A stretch of DNA of 64,000 bases from contig SJOL01001480.1 of the NCBI GenBank assembly GCA_004794785.1, positions 58,189 to 122,188 of the forward strand, read 5' to 3'. Below the pieces are notes generated by a model. The model was not told the DNA's origin. It did not search any database and was given only the letters and a program-made list of their open reading frames with translations. This DNA is from Opisthorchis felineus. Taxonomy: Eukaryota; Platyhelminthes; Trematoda; Opisthorchiida; Opisthorchiidae. Numbering within the stretch: position 1 is the first letter of the stretch; each line of letters begins with the position of its first letter. Below are positions 22,600 to 32,694 of this stretch, in pieces. A program made the translations under genes and the position numbers.

Positions 22600-22780
22600 T
22601 CGTTCTTCGCCAGTCTACAACAGCGGTTGGATGGCGCCTTGCCGTGTTTGGGAAGTGAACCTGCTGACGGTGTTGTTAGCATATCGTGCGTCGACCCCGT
22701 CAACCACAGGCAAGTTCCCATTCATGTTGATTCACAGTCGGTATCCACGCCTCCCATTCTATCAGAAAATCGGGTTGTAG
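22600..22780 (+). pseudogene. Ty3/gypsy integrase relic
   Basis: A short plus-strand stretch encodes LLTVLLAYRASTPSTTGKFP, then FMLIHSRYPRLPFYQ. This matches the pattern of the end of the retroviral-type integrase core (LxAYR-x-TPxxTG-xxPFxLxxGRxPRLP). Nothing on either side extends the match, so this is an isolated relic within the SLC12A9-like intron. Confidence 0.6.
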
Positions 22781-22960
22781 CCGATAACACACCTGTCTCC
22801 GGAAGAGCTAGGAGAGGAAAGGAGCAAACCGCGAGAAAACTTGACCGCCGTTCAGGAATGGACAGCAGGTAGGAAGATACGACTGTGCCTCATGGGCATG
22901 AAGGTCAAATGTCTGTGTGACAGACGAAGAAATACGTGAAATGCAAAACAATGCGCTTAC

Positions 22961-23100
22961 CGTCAAGATGAAGAACAACACGCGGGCAAACATTGCGCTG
23001 CCGATCAGTAAAATCCCCAAACACAGTAAAACGACACACGTCGCGTACAAGTAAGCCCACCAGCGATTCCCTCCAGGAAGAGCACCATCAACGAATAAGC
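22961..23100 (-). CDS. SLC12A9: SLC12A9-like exon 4 (TM4)
   Basis: A TTTTGCAG acceptor and an ACG|GTAAGC donor bound 140 bases encoding [20 protein letters not shown], then [20 protein letters not shown] and VLFFILT. The hydrophobic run is TM4, followed by the short loop LIGSAMFAR that corresponds to LGAGLYARAS-type sequence in relatives. It begins by completing a Gly codon from exon 3 and ends in phase 0, which agrees with the phase-0 start of exon 5. Confidence 0.88.
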
Positions 23101-23210
23101 CTGCAAAAGACAAAAACAGGAAACACCACACGGACAAGAAGAGTTGAGAGAGAGTTTAAAAAGCGTGGAAAAGTTTGGATTAGGAGGAGTGTGTAGACAG
23201 ACAGACGTAC

Positions 23211-23345
23211 CTTGAGGTCCGAAATAGGTGACTAATGCCTCCACAAACCCAGTTATGTAGAGCGCGGAGCAACATACTTGCGCAAGAAAGAAGGTGGACC
23301 CGACAGCACCCCCGAATTCCGGACCGAGTGTTCGACTAAGCATAA
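23211..23345 (-). CDS. SLC12A9: SLC12A9-like exon 3 (TM3)
   Basis: A GTTTTAG acceptor and a CAAG|GTACGT donor bound 135 bases. Joined to exon 2 it reads [20 protein letters not shown], then [20 protein letters not shown] and TYFGPQG. SRTLGPE-GG-x-G is one of the most conserved motifs of SLC12 transporters, at the start of TM3. The intron to exon 4 is only 110 bases. Confidence 0.92.
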
Positions 23346-23654
23346 CTAAAACGGAAGGACGGTGTCAAGGAAAACGCAGAAGAGTCCCGCTGATGAAAAG
23401 TGACTCAACTTCCGCTTGACATCGACTGCAGCGTTATTGCCCTTGAACGGCAACGTTGGAATCCTTTTTTTCTTCAGCAATATGATGTTTTGGGGGTTAT
23501 TCAGTTTAGTTCGAGGATGTACCTTGATGCACCTTTCTGGATTCCCATTATCTACAAGATTGCCTTTGGTAAACCGCTGTCCAAGTGGTACCGGAAAATA
23601 GTGCAGAAATAGCGGAAAATAGTGGAGTGTCGGCTCGGACTCTTCTATCCCTAA

Positions 23655-23836
23655 AGAATCGTTCAGCTGTAACACCCTTTCGGTGCCTAGCTGCCATGCC
23701 ACCCGAAGGAGGCACGAGGGTTGGGATACTACCAGGTTGCTCAAGCCTATACAGAAGTCTAGATGCAGAGGTCGGGTTCGAACCACGGACCTTCAGGTCA
23801 GTAAATTCGCGCTCTAACCACTGAGCCATCTCGCCC
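23655..23836 (-). mobile_element. SINE1 copy, reverse
   Basis: Well-preserved reverse SINE1 in intron 2: tail-side GTTCAGCTGTAACACCC, body GCCATGCCACCCGAAGGAGG and head CGCTCTAACCACTGAGCC and CTCGCCCC. The head still carries A- and B-box-like motifs on the minus strand. Confidence 0.85.
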
Positions 23837-25156
23837 CTAAGTGTATTCCGGCCCAAGACCACACCACTGAATCAAACTGTTGTTCTCTGCGTTGCCACTA
23901 CGAAAGAACCCACTGTTGTTTGCTTTCCACGAAGCTTTGTCGATAAAAAAAGTGGGCCTGGCTTGCGGGCAAGGATGCGATCGAAACAAACTTCGATTCT
24001 GCTATGGACCTAGTCCACCTCAATACTGTCCACTACAGACAATCTCACCAGTCATAAATTGTTTTTACCATGGCTTTAAATGACTTACTTGTTTTGGGTT
24101 TTCGAGTGAGGAAAGAGAGCGGAATCCTCGCATCCTGAGATTTGTTCTCTCGTTCTCGAAAAGTTTACTGCTGAGAGCATCTAATAGAACCGATCGCCTC
24201 GAACTAAACCACATGTAGTTGTGTGATAAAATCTCACTCGTCAGGTATTGACTGTAACATCGAGTCACAAACTGCATTCACTGGTAGACACAGCAGTGAC
24301 CTTCCTGCCACCTTAAAAAGAAGCTAAGTTCACAATCAAGTAAGTCAGGAAGCTCACGAGGCGTTTGGCGATATGATGATATGATGAACCTCGCGGGCAA
24401 CGTGCTAAAAAAGGAGTCAGAGGACCAACAATATTGGCCACTGAGAACGAAATCCACGTGGTTTCAGAAACAAAATAACTCCAAGCATGATCAACGAAAC
24501 TGACCGAAGAGCCTGAAGAGTCAGAAACGTGCTCGAGGGTGCCGTCAAAAGAAAAAAGCTCCCGTTGTTCAGTAGGCCCTGTTTTTATTCACCCATGGTC
24601 TAGGGTGTGACCACACAGTAGATACAACACACTTGTTCTCCAACCGGTTCAGCACAGAAGCACTTCGGCTACATTTGGTTGCACGCTGTTTGGCTCATCT
24701 CATATGTTGTACTCATGCAAAACGTCAGATAATACACAAATGACTGAGATGTTCTGAAACTACACAACACATCGCCGAAGCGATAAATGTACGGTCGGTT
24801 TAACTCACTTAGTGGTGTTGTACGTGAAACAAGTATTGAAAGGTTCAATATGAGTACCGATCGCTGTGGGAGTCAAGTTACTCAGCTTCTGTTATTTCAT
24901 ACATATTGCATATTTGATCGCGTTGTTTGAGGTTTCCGTTGACCAGTTATTATGAATGTGCATTGTTGTGACAACTCGTTCAACCCAGCATACACCTTCA
25001 AGGCTGCTGGGATATGTTAACCAGATGCAGTGGGAACTCAAGTAGATCGTGTGTAGTTCTCCCCGCATACATAAAATCAAATGCAGCCGGAAAGGATAAA
25101 CGAACTAGAAATAAACCAAATCCATTTCGTTAAGTCAATGTAAAAAAAAAGGATAC
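23837..25156. other. Intron 2, no recognisable feature
   Basis: Remainder of the intron between exons 2 and 3; nothing recognised. Confidence 0.4.
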
Positions 25157-25291
25157 AGTAGACTCCACCACCTTCAATCGCCCCGTTGGTGCTGATCGCG
25201 CAAACAGACAAAATGGTAAGAAGCAGAATGAGGTAGGCCAAGCAAAATTGCAAAATGCACTCGAGCAGACCAGAATGACCAACCACAAAAC
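25157..25291 (-). CDS. SLC12A9: SLC12A9-like exon 2 (TM1 end and TM2)
   Basis: A TACCAG acceptor and an ACT|GTATCC donor bound 135 bases encoding [20 protein letters not shown], then [20 protein letters not shown] and GGGVY. RxGxVVGxxG, LTxLSxCAIxTNG and GGGxYFM are family hallmarks, so assignment to SLC12 is secure and the pattern fits SLC12A9 best. The Tyr-Phe junction is completed by exon 3. Confidence 0.93.
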
Positions 25292-25334
25292 CTGGTACGG
25301 ATTAAAAAGTCAGAGTGTAACAAGCAGAAATTAC

Positions 25335-25520
25335 CAAGTCGAAGGAATATAACACTGCTAAACTGTGACAGGGTGATGGCGCAAAACACCCCTCCAAATG
25401 TTCCCAGATTTCGACGAGACTTCGGTGGCTTCTTTGGTTCATCCTGTGTCACCGGTTCCTCTACAGTTAAGGTGCCCATCCTGTCCAGCGATCGGTGCGG
25501 GAAGAGTTGAAGCAACCAAG
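25335..25520 (-). CDS. SLC12A9: SLC12A9-like exon 1 found (N-terminal region, TM1)
   Basis: An ATTTCAG acceptor and a CTTG|GTAAT donor bound 186 bases. The frame reads [20 protein letters not shown], then [20 protein letters not shown] and [20 protein letters not shown]. The basic segment before TM1 and the pattern LGTFxGVxxxxxLxxFSxxxFLRLG fit the family. The intron to exon 2 is 43 bases. The exon opens with two bases of a split codon, so an upstream exon is expected but was not identified. An in-frame Met inside the exon (DRMGTLT) could be the start if the acceptor is used for 5' UTR or leader splicing. Confidence 0.88.
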
Positions 25521-26260
25521 CTGAAATGTAATTATTGATGATAGCGTTAGGAGTTAGCATTACAGACAGCTTCACTATCCTACAGCCCTGCTAATTTATT
25601 AACATACTTCCCAATAAAAAGGAGGGAAACTGGAAAATGAATACAAAACCACTCTAACACAAAGATACAGATATGTAGGTCCCTCCACAGGCCTACCCGC
25701 TCACACGATATACGGGTTTATGATAAACGTAATTCGAATGTTCGCAGTCATATTTTTTAGCGTGTCTACCTGAGCACAAGGAGAGTTACGTGGATGGAAC
25801 CCTGGAATGCAGGTAACAAAGACGAGTTACTCACAGAGACCCCCGATTAATTAGTGCGCTTTCGAACCGACGAGGCACTGTTGTACAACACTAGTGTTCC
25901 TGTCACTGATGATGAGGCATAAAAAGGAATTAACACGAGCACTGCTGATGTTCGCATAAAATTCATGTAGTGCATACATCGCACATTCGAAACATAGGAC
26001 CTATTGGTTTCAACAGTACAGGCTGCGTGAGGTACAAAAATGACAGCAAATCACGGAAGCTAGCTATTCGGGTAGTGAGAAACGAACCCTCAGGATACCA
26101 GTGAACAGAGTATTGAACTATCCCAGATTCATACTTCAACCATAAAAACCACAGCTGCTCGATCGCAGCCCAGAAGACCGACGAGGTTCAGCTAGAGACA
26201 GCCTGGGTAGTGAGAGTTTCTCAATGCACAATCAAATAACCCTTTTCTAATTACCTCGTT
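25521..26260. other. Upstream of SLC12A9-like exons, no recognisable feature
   Basis: No start exon or promoter signal could be recognised with confidence. The missing first exon may lie here or beyond the transposon nest to the right. Confidence 0.35.
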
Positions 26261-26384
26261 ACGAGTTCGTTGTATTAGTTCTGATTGTAGCGACAGATGA
26301 GGTCAATGCACGAATCTACAAGGCTCGGATAGCGTTTGCTAATTTAAGATATCTATGGCTACAAAGCGGTAAGTCCTTGAAGCT
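26261..26384 (+). mobile_element. RTE-like LINE G, left part
   Basis: Plus-strand LINE sequence corresponding to LINE B about 35717-35836 ([30 protein letters not shown]). It stops where LINE C inserted in the opposite orientation. The continuation, starting with the next homologous codons ([14 protein letters not shown]), is found at about 39880. Confidence 0.75.
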
Positions 26385-26560
26385 CATTATTATTATCACC
26401 ATGAACAGCACGATATCAGTGCTCAACACCGATGCTTCGCTGCCGTACAACCATGATTTATTTGAAAACCTTATTGTGAAGGAAAGAATGAAGGTGGACG
26501 GGGAAGGGACTTAATGCTAGCTTACTACAATCATTCCGAGGTGCCTACGCCTCCAGACAC

Positions 26561-28219
26561 TCATTCAGGCAATCTGGATAGAAACTGACAACAAGATCGC
26601 CACTGACATCGGTTGGCAGCCATATCTTGCAGCGTCTCCAACCAGGCGCAGTGAGGATCACGCGGTCCCCAACCTGGAAGGCGAGTAGCACCGACAGCAC
26701 CCAAGCGTTTCGTAATTTCCTTCATACCCCTCTGCCAGGTTAAGGGTTGGCCACCTCTCTGCTTCCGCCACTCTGAATTGGGCATGGAAAACAGCACTCT
26801 CTTCGGCAAACGATGATTAGGCATACGCAACACGTGTCCCAACCAACGCAGCTTCTGGTGCTGGACACACTCTTCAATGGAAGTACCCGTTGCACAACCA
26901 AAAACTCGCTTTCTAACTGCCTCGTTACGGATTCGCCGACACCAACCCACACGAGCTATGGTTCTGAGACAACGATTGTCAAACACCTGAAGACGCCTCA
27001 GTTCCGCTGCTCGAAGAGGCCAGGTCTCACAGCCATACAACAAAACAGCCCGCACTGTAGCTTGATACACACGTCCCTTGAGTTTCAGGGATACACCACT
27101 TTGACGCCATAGGTGCCTCAAATTAGCAAACGCGACCCGTGCCTTGCAGATTCGTGCATTGACCTCGTCTGTCACACTACCATCAGAACTAATACAACTA
27201 CCCAGGTACGTAAAACGCTCCACAACTTCCAGTGCCTCTCCCTGGATTGTAAGTGGCGTGTTCAGTGACTGCATGTCCAGCAGCATGACCTTACACTTTG
27301 TGGGTGCAAAGTGCATACCAAAGGACGGGATGACTTTGGTCAGTTCATCCAAAAAGGCCTGCGCCCTCTCCTCCTCTTCGAACATGAGAACGATGTCGTC
27401 TGCATATTCCAGATCGACAAGGTTTTCGTCACAGGCTATCTGAACACCGGGGTTTTGGAGACCTTCCAGCGTTCGTCTCATTATCTCATCGATCACGAAA
27501 TTAAATAGGAAAGGAGAGAGTGGGCATCCCTGACGGACACCGCTTTGTGTACGGAAGCTTTTGGAGAGCTCGCCGTATACTCTCACACGTCCGGAAGTCC
27601 GAGAATACAAAGAGCTTATTATGTTCACAAACTTCCGGGGCATTCCTTGGTGGGCAAGCGTGTCAAGAAGAACAGACCGGTCAACCGAGTCGAATGCGCC
27701 TTGGAAATCCAGGAATACTAGAATCGTGGGTCGCTTATACGTATGGCGTTGTTCTAGCACCTGACGAAGTGTGAAGATTTGGTCAACGCAACCCCTACCA
27801 GGCCGGAATCCCGCTTGCTGCTCTCGAGTCAGTGTTTCACGAGCCACCGTAAGGCGACGAAGCACGAGTGACGCCAACAGTCTCGTTACGACCGGGGTCA
27901 AGCTGATCCCCCTGTGGTTGCCACACTCACTACGAGGCCCTTTTTTGAAAATGGGCACTATCACCGACTCTCCCCAGTTGTCTGGGACAGACTCCTTTTC
28001 CCAAATGCAAGCGAACAGATCAGACAAGCGCTGACTGAGGACTTCACCCCCATCTTTGAACAATGCGGGTGGGAGGTCATCCGGACCAGAAGCTCGGTGG
28101 CGCTTGAGAAAACATATGCAGTCATAAATCTCCGAAGCCGTAGGCGGTTCCACGTTCACCGTCCAGGGTTCTACGTCACCTGTGGGATCCAGATGAATGC
28201 CAGCTGGTGGCCATGACAA
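26561..28219 (-). CDS. LINE C reverse transcriptase, open 552 codons
   Basis: An uninterrupted frame covers the RT and C-terminal tail of the LINE protein. RT motifs in order are [48 protein letters not shown] (motif A), [20 protein letters not shown] (B), [10 protein letters not shown] (C, catalytic YADD), [12 protein letters not shown] (E), then [34 protein letters not shown] and the natural stop after SRLPE. The Met at the start is internal to the original protein; the upstream half is broken, so this is not a complete gene. The frame is open because it matches the young LINE B, not because LINE C is young. Confidence 0.8.
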   Translation of the reverse strand: MSWPPAGIHLDPTGDVEPWTVNVEPPTASEIYDCICFLKRHRASGPDDLPPALFKDGGEVLSQRLSDLFACIWEKESVPDNWGESVIVPIFKKGPRSECGNHRGISLTPVVTRLLASLVLRRLTVARETLTREQQAGFRPGRGCVDQIFTLRQVLEQRHTYKRPTILVFLDFQGAFDSVDRSVLLDTLAHQGMPRKFVNIISSLYSRTSGRVRVYGELSKSFRTQSGVRQGCPLSPFLFNFVIDEIMRRTLEGLQNPGVQIACDENLVDLEYADDIVLMFEEEERAQAFLDELTKVIPSFGMHFAPTKCKVMLLDMQSLNTPLTIQGEALEVVERFTYLGSCISSDGSVTDEVNARICKARVAFANLRHLWRQSGVSLKLKGRVYQATVRAVLLYGCETWPLRAAELRRLQVFDNRCLRTIARVGWCRRIRNEAVRKRVFGCATGTSIEECVQHQKLRWLGHVLRMPNHRLPKRVLFSMPNSEWRKQRGGQPLTWQRGMKEITKRLGAVGATRLPGWGPRDPHCAWLETLQDMAANRCQWRSCCQFLSRLPE

Positions 28220-29433
28220 TTATTGTTCGAAGTATTCGGCCCACCGGTCGAAGTGCTCTTCTTTATTCAAGATGGCCACCCCTTCTGATCGCTGATGGTT
28301 TCGCTCAGAGGAGGTTTCCGGCGACTGGTCGCGCGATCAATTGAAATAATCTTCGGGCACTACCATCTTTCTGGGCCTCTTCCATTTCTTTGGCTTTCTG
28401 TGTCCACTAGACTTCACGGTCGGTTCGGACGCTCACTTCCACTTGACGTCTGATAATTCGTTGCGTCAGGTTATTTTCGGGTCTGGCTGGGATATTTCCC
28501 AGAGATTTAGGCAGTGCCATTGTTCGGTCTGATATCCAGTGCTTGAGTATGCCCGGTAGCGCCGCGCAACAAGCAAAACTCCCAGCACTGTACAAAGAGG
28601 TGGCGATCTCGTCCCAGTATGAATTTAAATCTGATGGTGGAGCATTTGGAGGAGACTCAAGAAGACGATTATGGTAAATTCGTATTGCATCCCGATCTAC
28701 CAGTCTCTCAATTGCCAGGCCGTTTTTCCGCACATTACGCGGCCCTAGAAAACGTAGGAAGAAGCGACTCCGGAATCTACTAATGTGTTCCAAAACGACC
28801 GACAGTCAGTTATTGATCCACGCCATCGGTAACTGATGGCAATGTTATCAATTTGAGTTTGTGGCCGACACGCCATTGGAGGACATCATGTGGCCAGACG
28901 TCTTCGGCTATTTCGGAAGTTAGTACTGCATAAAAACAGCCTGCGGTCAGCATACAGCTGGAGCAACTGTTCACTATTGTCCGTACCTACAGAGTCCAGT
29001 GCATATCGACCTCCTAATTGAGTCGCAGATGCGCTGAGCCAGCCAACTTGTGCATTCATATCTTCGGCAACTATATCTGAGATTTTAGCTCGCCGCAACA
29101 GGGCATTCAGAACGTTATAAAACTTGTCTTTGATGGTGTCAGAGTTACAATCAGTGGGGGGCGTAAGCAGACACGAGAAACAGACACCGATCAACTTACC
29201 CTTGTGAGCGTCTTTCACATACGTTGCCAGACGAACCGCGCAGAGACAACTATCAACGGATATCCAGTCGAGCAAGGAACCTTCCGCCCGGTGTCTTAGG
29301 ACGATACAACCCCTGCACATCCTGCCGCAGCAGCCTCTGGATCATCAGAGATGCGCAGCCGGAAGCGAGTGGGGAGTGATGGGACGGTTAGCTCAACCAC
29401 GGTGCTATCACCTTGAATTCTTTTTTCTGATAC
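28220..29433 (-). pseudogene. LINE C endonuclease and linker, decayed
   Basis: Homologous to LINE B codons of the AP-endonuclease C-terminal half and the linker to RT. Recognisable pieces are AEGSLLDWISVDSCLCAVRL, NAQVGWLSASATQLGGRYAL and [14 protein letters not shown]. The GDLN motif of the endonuclease is changed (EDMN), and stops and frameshifts break it. The switch from about 85 percent to near-identity with LINE B falls near 28245. Confidence 0.75.
29429..29433 (+). repeat. Target-site duplication of LTR element 1, left
   Basis: GATAC here and at 31713-31717. Removing the element with one copy restores the LINE sequence with a single base difference from LINE B (TGTGTATCAGAA versus TGTGTCTCAGAA). 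Confidence 0.88.
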
Positions 29434-29757
29434 TGTTATGCCTTGCTAAACGGTCGTGCAACTGTGTCTGTCCCTGGCTTCCTGCTCCGCCCACTATGGT
29501 ATATCAAAAGGCACGGTAGCTTCAGACAACCCTTTGTGGAGACAAGGGAAGATTATTACAGCTGCATTTATAGGGCAATCACAGAATGCTCGACAAGGTC
29601 GTGCTAGAATTTCCCTGACGGGGGGGGGGAAGCTCGATCCCGATTGGCTGGCATTCCGACCAACCAGGGCATGCCTTTGTTTAGTCCGCAGCCCGCACGT
29701 GACACATCCGTCCAATTAACGTGCTGTTCGGTTATTAGGGGCAGCTGGCCTGCAGAC
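29434..29757 (-). repeat. 3' LTR of element 1
   Basis: About 324 bases, homologous to 31378-31712. It begins TGTCTGCAGG and ends CATAACA on the element strand (TG...CA). Shared words on the plus strand include ACGGTCGTGCAACT, CCACTATGGTATATCAAAAG and GATTGGCTGGCATTC. A G run near 29621 differs in length between the LTRs. Confidence 0.85.
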
Positions 29758-30119
29758 ATCTTCCACTTGAGAAAACCGTTCACCCCACCGGGGCTTTGAA
29801 CTCAATTGTGACGACTCATGGGGGCGCTGTCGCCAAGCTGCCGATCTGAGATCTGGTGCCCTCCACTTCGGAGGTATATAACGGCTGTCTGGTATCCCAT
29901 GCGACGTGGTTCCCTTACGGAGCCGTAGTCTGTTGTCTGAAGTTGTTTCTCTTGACGTGGCCGTGCTTACGATCGGATTTGTGCCTCGTGTTTGACATGG
30001 TATTCGACCCTGCGTCCTCCGTGGAGAGCACCCCCCGTATCCTCGAGTCAGTATCCGGCCTCTGTGTGACTGTTGTGGCGTCCCTTCTGCCAGCCCCTCT
30101 TTCTTGACTTTCCGGATGG

Positions 30120-30420
30120 CAGTGCAACGATCCACATGAACCTGGGACTGTAAACTGAAGGGTTCGGACCACTGTGTTCAATCCCCTTGAACATTACGGG
30201 ACAGTGTAGCTTCCCGGTCAGTTTAAGGCTTCCACCAGATGCATTACGAACGGTGCACTTTGTGTGTTCCATTGGTGGTCTTTTAATTACATCCAGGGTT
30301 TGTTTTGAAATCAGAGTGAGGTTAGAATCTGTATCAAGTTGGAGGGTAACTGGTGTGCCATTGATAGATAGTGACGAATTTACGTCGACCGGGTGATTTC
30401 GTCCTGAATGCGGTCATGGC
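30120..30420 (-). pseudogene. Protease fragment of LTR element 1
   Basis: The reverse strand encodes LSINGTPVTLQLDTDSNLTL, then ISKQTLDVIKRPP and GGSLKLTGKLHCPVMFKG. This is the retropepsin pattern, with the catalytic segment as DTDS instead of the usual DTGS; the neighbouring gypsy element has DTAS. The homology stops at about 30130, where the rest of pol has been lost. Confidence 0.65.
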
Positions 30421-30442
30421 CCCTCCCGGCGTCTCTTTTGGA

Positions 30443-31354
30443 TCAGTGTTTGCGCGAGCTCCTGATGTTGTCTTTGCAGCATTCTTCTTTGTGACCCTTT
30501 CGACTGCACTTGCTGCACCTGTGGTTCCGGTAGGGACAGTGGCGTGAATAATGCCATTCTTCACAAAACCAACAGGGTGTGTGTGGCTTTCTTGGAGTTT
30601 GTTTAGAATTTGTTTTCCTTTTGAAAGTTACTTTGCGAACCATATCAAGCTGAGAGAATTTGGAATATCCAATCATCGCAGCATCAGCCTTGAGATTGAA
30701 AAGATGCTGGCATTCAGTGGTAAGTTTCTGAAGCGTCAACTCTGGATCCTGTTCAATTCGATTCAGTAGCCGGGTCCGAATATCTGCATCATGTGGCGGT
30801 TGAAGACGAGCCACAAAGATGAGACACTAGAATTGATACTGTCATTGTGCTGAGCTGAAAGCGCTCACATTCTCTGTTGACCACACCGGCATAAGTGATG
30901 AAATCGTCAGTATCGCTTTTGGTAATCTTGAGACACTGATAACGGATATTGAACAAGGAACTTTCCTCACCGAATATTCTGGCCAGGATCTTGACAGCGC
31001 CTGCGAAACAAAGGTCATGAGGGAGTTTGAGGAGTATGAAATTTGTGAACCGATCATGTCTAGCTGTCCCCAGATTCCGCAGCAACACTGGGACTTTCCA
31101 TGCATCATCAAACTGAGCAAAGTTGTTTTGAAACATGTCCTCATATTTTTTTAACCAACTTTTGAAAGTTCGTCCCGATTTAGCGTCGAAATTGAATCCA
31201 GTAATCGAGCTGGTAGCAACGTCTGAGGCCCAAATGTTTTTGTTGCACTCCCCGACACACTGCGCACCAGAGGTTCAGTAAGCCTCATTTGAGCTTCTTC
31301 AAACTACTGTTGGTGCTTAAAAATTACTTGGAGTTGCTCTGCCGAAATAGACAT
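30443..31354 (-). pseudogene. Gag of LTR element 1, frameshifted
   Basis: It starts at ATG 31354 (MSISAEQLQVIF), just after the 5' LTR and primer site, and continues in pieces through FAQFDDAWKVPVLLRNLGTA, RYQCLKITKSDTDDFITYAG and ADIRTRLLNRIEQDPELTLQ. Two zinc knuckles follow (CWFCEEWHYSRHC, C-x2-C-x3-H-x4-C, and CSKCSRKGHKEECC). At least two frame breaks and early stops are present. It is clearly homologous to the gag at 37540-38860. Confidence 0.75.
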
Positions 31355-31377
31355 CGTGGGTTCGGTTTGTCACCAGT

Positions 31378-31712
31378 TGTTGTGTCTTCTGAACGGTCGT
31401 GCAACTCTGTATCGATCCTTGGCTTCGTACTCCACCCACTATGGTATATCAAAAGCACGGTAACTTGAGACAGCCCTTTGTGGAGACAAAGGGAGATTGT
31501 TACAACTGTATTTATAGGGTAATCACAGAATGTTTCACAAGGTCGTGCTTGAATCTCCCTGAGGGGGGCGAGAAGCTCGATCCAGATGCTCGCTGCAGAT
31601 TGGCTGGCATTCTGACCAATCAGGGCATGCCTTCGCTTGGTCCATACTCCACACGTGACATCCGTCTAACCGGTATGATGTTCAGTTATTAGGGACGGCT
31701 GGTCTCCGGGCA
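31378..31712 (-). repeat. 5' LTR of element 1
   Basis: About 335 bases, beginning TGCCCGGAGACC and ending CACAACA on the element strand. It is the partner of 29434-29757 and is followed by AC and the TGGTGAC primer site at 31375-31369. Confidence 0.85.
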
Positions 31713-31717
31713 GATAC
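31713..31717 (+). repeat. Target-site duplication of LTR element 1, right
   Basis: Second GATAC, directly outside the 5' LTR. Confidence 0.88.
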
Positions 31718-31810
31718 ACAGCACACATCAATGCCAGGCGAGTCCAGTGCGAGAGCAAGAGCAATTTGTTGACCTGCTTGCTTGGGGGTGCGGACATTGG
31801 AGGCGGCCAA
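31713..31810 (-). pseudogene. LINE C endonuclease, N-terminal piece between two LTR elements
   Basis: Only about 98 bases separate the two LTR elements. They encode LAASNVRTPKQAGQQIALAL, then [11 protein letters not shown], the start of the AP endonuclease ([25 protein letters not shown]). This piece joins to 29433 downward once LTR element 1 is removed. Confidence 0.85.
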
Positions 31811-31893
31811 TGTTTTATTTCAATCACGCAGCGAGCAAAAAATAATATGCGCGGGCTGTGACCATATTCTATCCCCAGCTATGGTGCCTGATC
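31811..31893 (-). repeat. 3' LTR remnant of gypsy element 2
   Basis: About 83 bases matching 38874-38960 (plus-strand words AATAATATGCGCGG, TTCTATCCCCAGCTATG, TGCCTGATCC). The start of the LTR and the end of integrase have been deleted together, so only the LTR end survives. Confidence 0.75.
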
Positions 31894-32684
31894 CAGATGG
31901 CGTAAAGATTGAGGAATTACGACGCGACCTCCAAACATTAAGCAATTGTTTGCGACCGACAGTGCATCTCGGAGATGTAGGAGCTGTCGAAGGCAATCAT
32001 CTTTGAGGTTCAGAGGCCATCGAGAATTCACGAGCTGGATCGCCTTCTGAAGCATCGGATCAGCCATGGTAGCTTGTTGAACCTGTCACTGTCACGGGTA
32101 ATGAACGAACAGACTGGAACAACTGGAGGCCGGCTACGCCCTCGAAAGCAACCTGCGCAATAACCGTGTTTTCTCCGTGAGTTGGTTGATTGCTGATCAG
32201 GCGAGATAATGCATCGGCCTGACCGAAGTCGGTGGTGCGACGATATTGAATATCAAAGTCGTAGCCCAGCATAATAGGCACCCACCTTTGAAGGCGGTTG
32301 GCAGAGTGTGCGGGAACACCTTTCTTGGAACCGGAAATAGGAAGTAAGGGTTCATGATCGGTAAGTAAGGTGAAACGGCGACCGTACAACAACTTGTGGA
32401 AACGTCGGACGGCGACTACTAAGGCCATATGTCCATATTGCTGTTCTGCTGGTGTTAGTGATTTCGACGCGTGCATGATGGCCTTCTCCGATCCATCTGG
32501 GAAGACGTGTAGAATGACGGCACCGACTCCAAAATTAGAGGCATCGGGTGCCACGAAGATCGGTAGCCATGGGTCGTAGTGGGTCAATAGCAGATCGGAA
32601 CTGAGTATCGCCTTTAGCTTGCAGAAAGCTTCCTCGCATTCTTCTGGCCAACGTCGGGGGACGCCCTTCCCAAGCAGCTGAATA
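31894..32684 (-). pseudogene. Gypsy element 2 RNase H and start of integrase
   Basis: The reverse strand encodes the RNase H domain (ECEEAFCKLKAILSSDLLLT, FVAPDASNFGVGAVILHVF, SKSLTPAEQQYGHMALVVAV, TDHEPLLPISGSKKGVP, RTTDFGQADALSRL) and, after a frame break, the first part of integrase (ADPMLQKAIQLVNSRWP, LFGG-type CLMFGGRVVIPQSLR). Integrase stops there and joins LTR sequence, so its DDE core is missing. Confidence 0.8.
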
Positions 32685-32694
32685 GTGGGGGTCG
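32685..32694 (+). repeat. Target-site duplication of LINE B, left
   Basis: GTGGGGGTCG, repeated exactly at 36841-36850. Both copies belong to the gypsy RT-RNase H connection. Confidence 0.88.

Larger units (their letters stand above)
29434..31712 (-). mobile_element. Non-autonomous Ty3/gypsy-type LTR element 1
   Basis: A 2279-base LTR element in reverse orientation with two LTRs, an exact 5-base target duplication, a primer-binding-site-like TGGTGAC two bases after the 5' LTR, gag and the start of a protease. RT, RNase H and integrase are absent; the protease reading runs directly into 3' sequence, so mobility would depend on proteins from relatives. TGGTGAC equals the start of a tRNA-Trp-type primer site, used by CsRn1-like trematode elements; membership of that group is inferred. 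The two LTRs differ at many positions, so the insertion is old. Confidence 0.85.

Noticed and set aside
27144..28034. Several 65-100 codon frames on the plus strand within the LINE C RT region (mirrored at 34699-35771)
   Set aside because: They are antisense shadows of the RT reading frame; their occurrence in both LINE copies only reflects the shared DNA.
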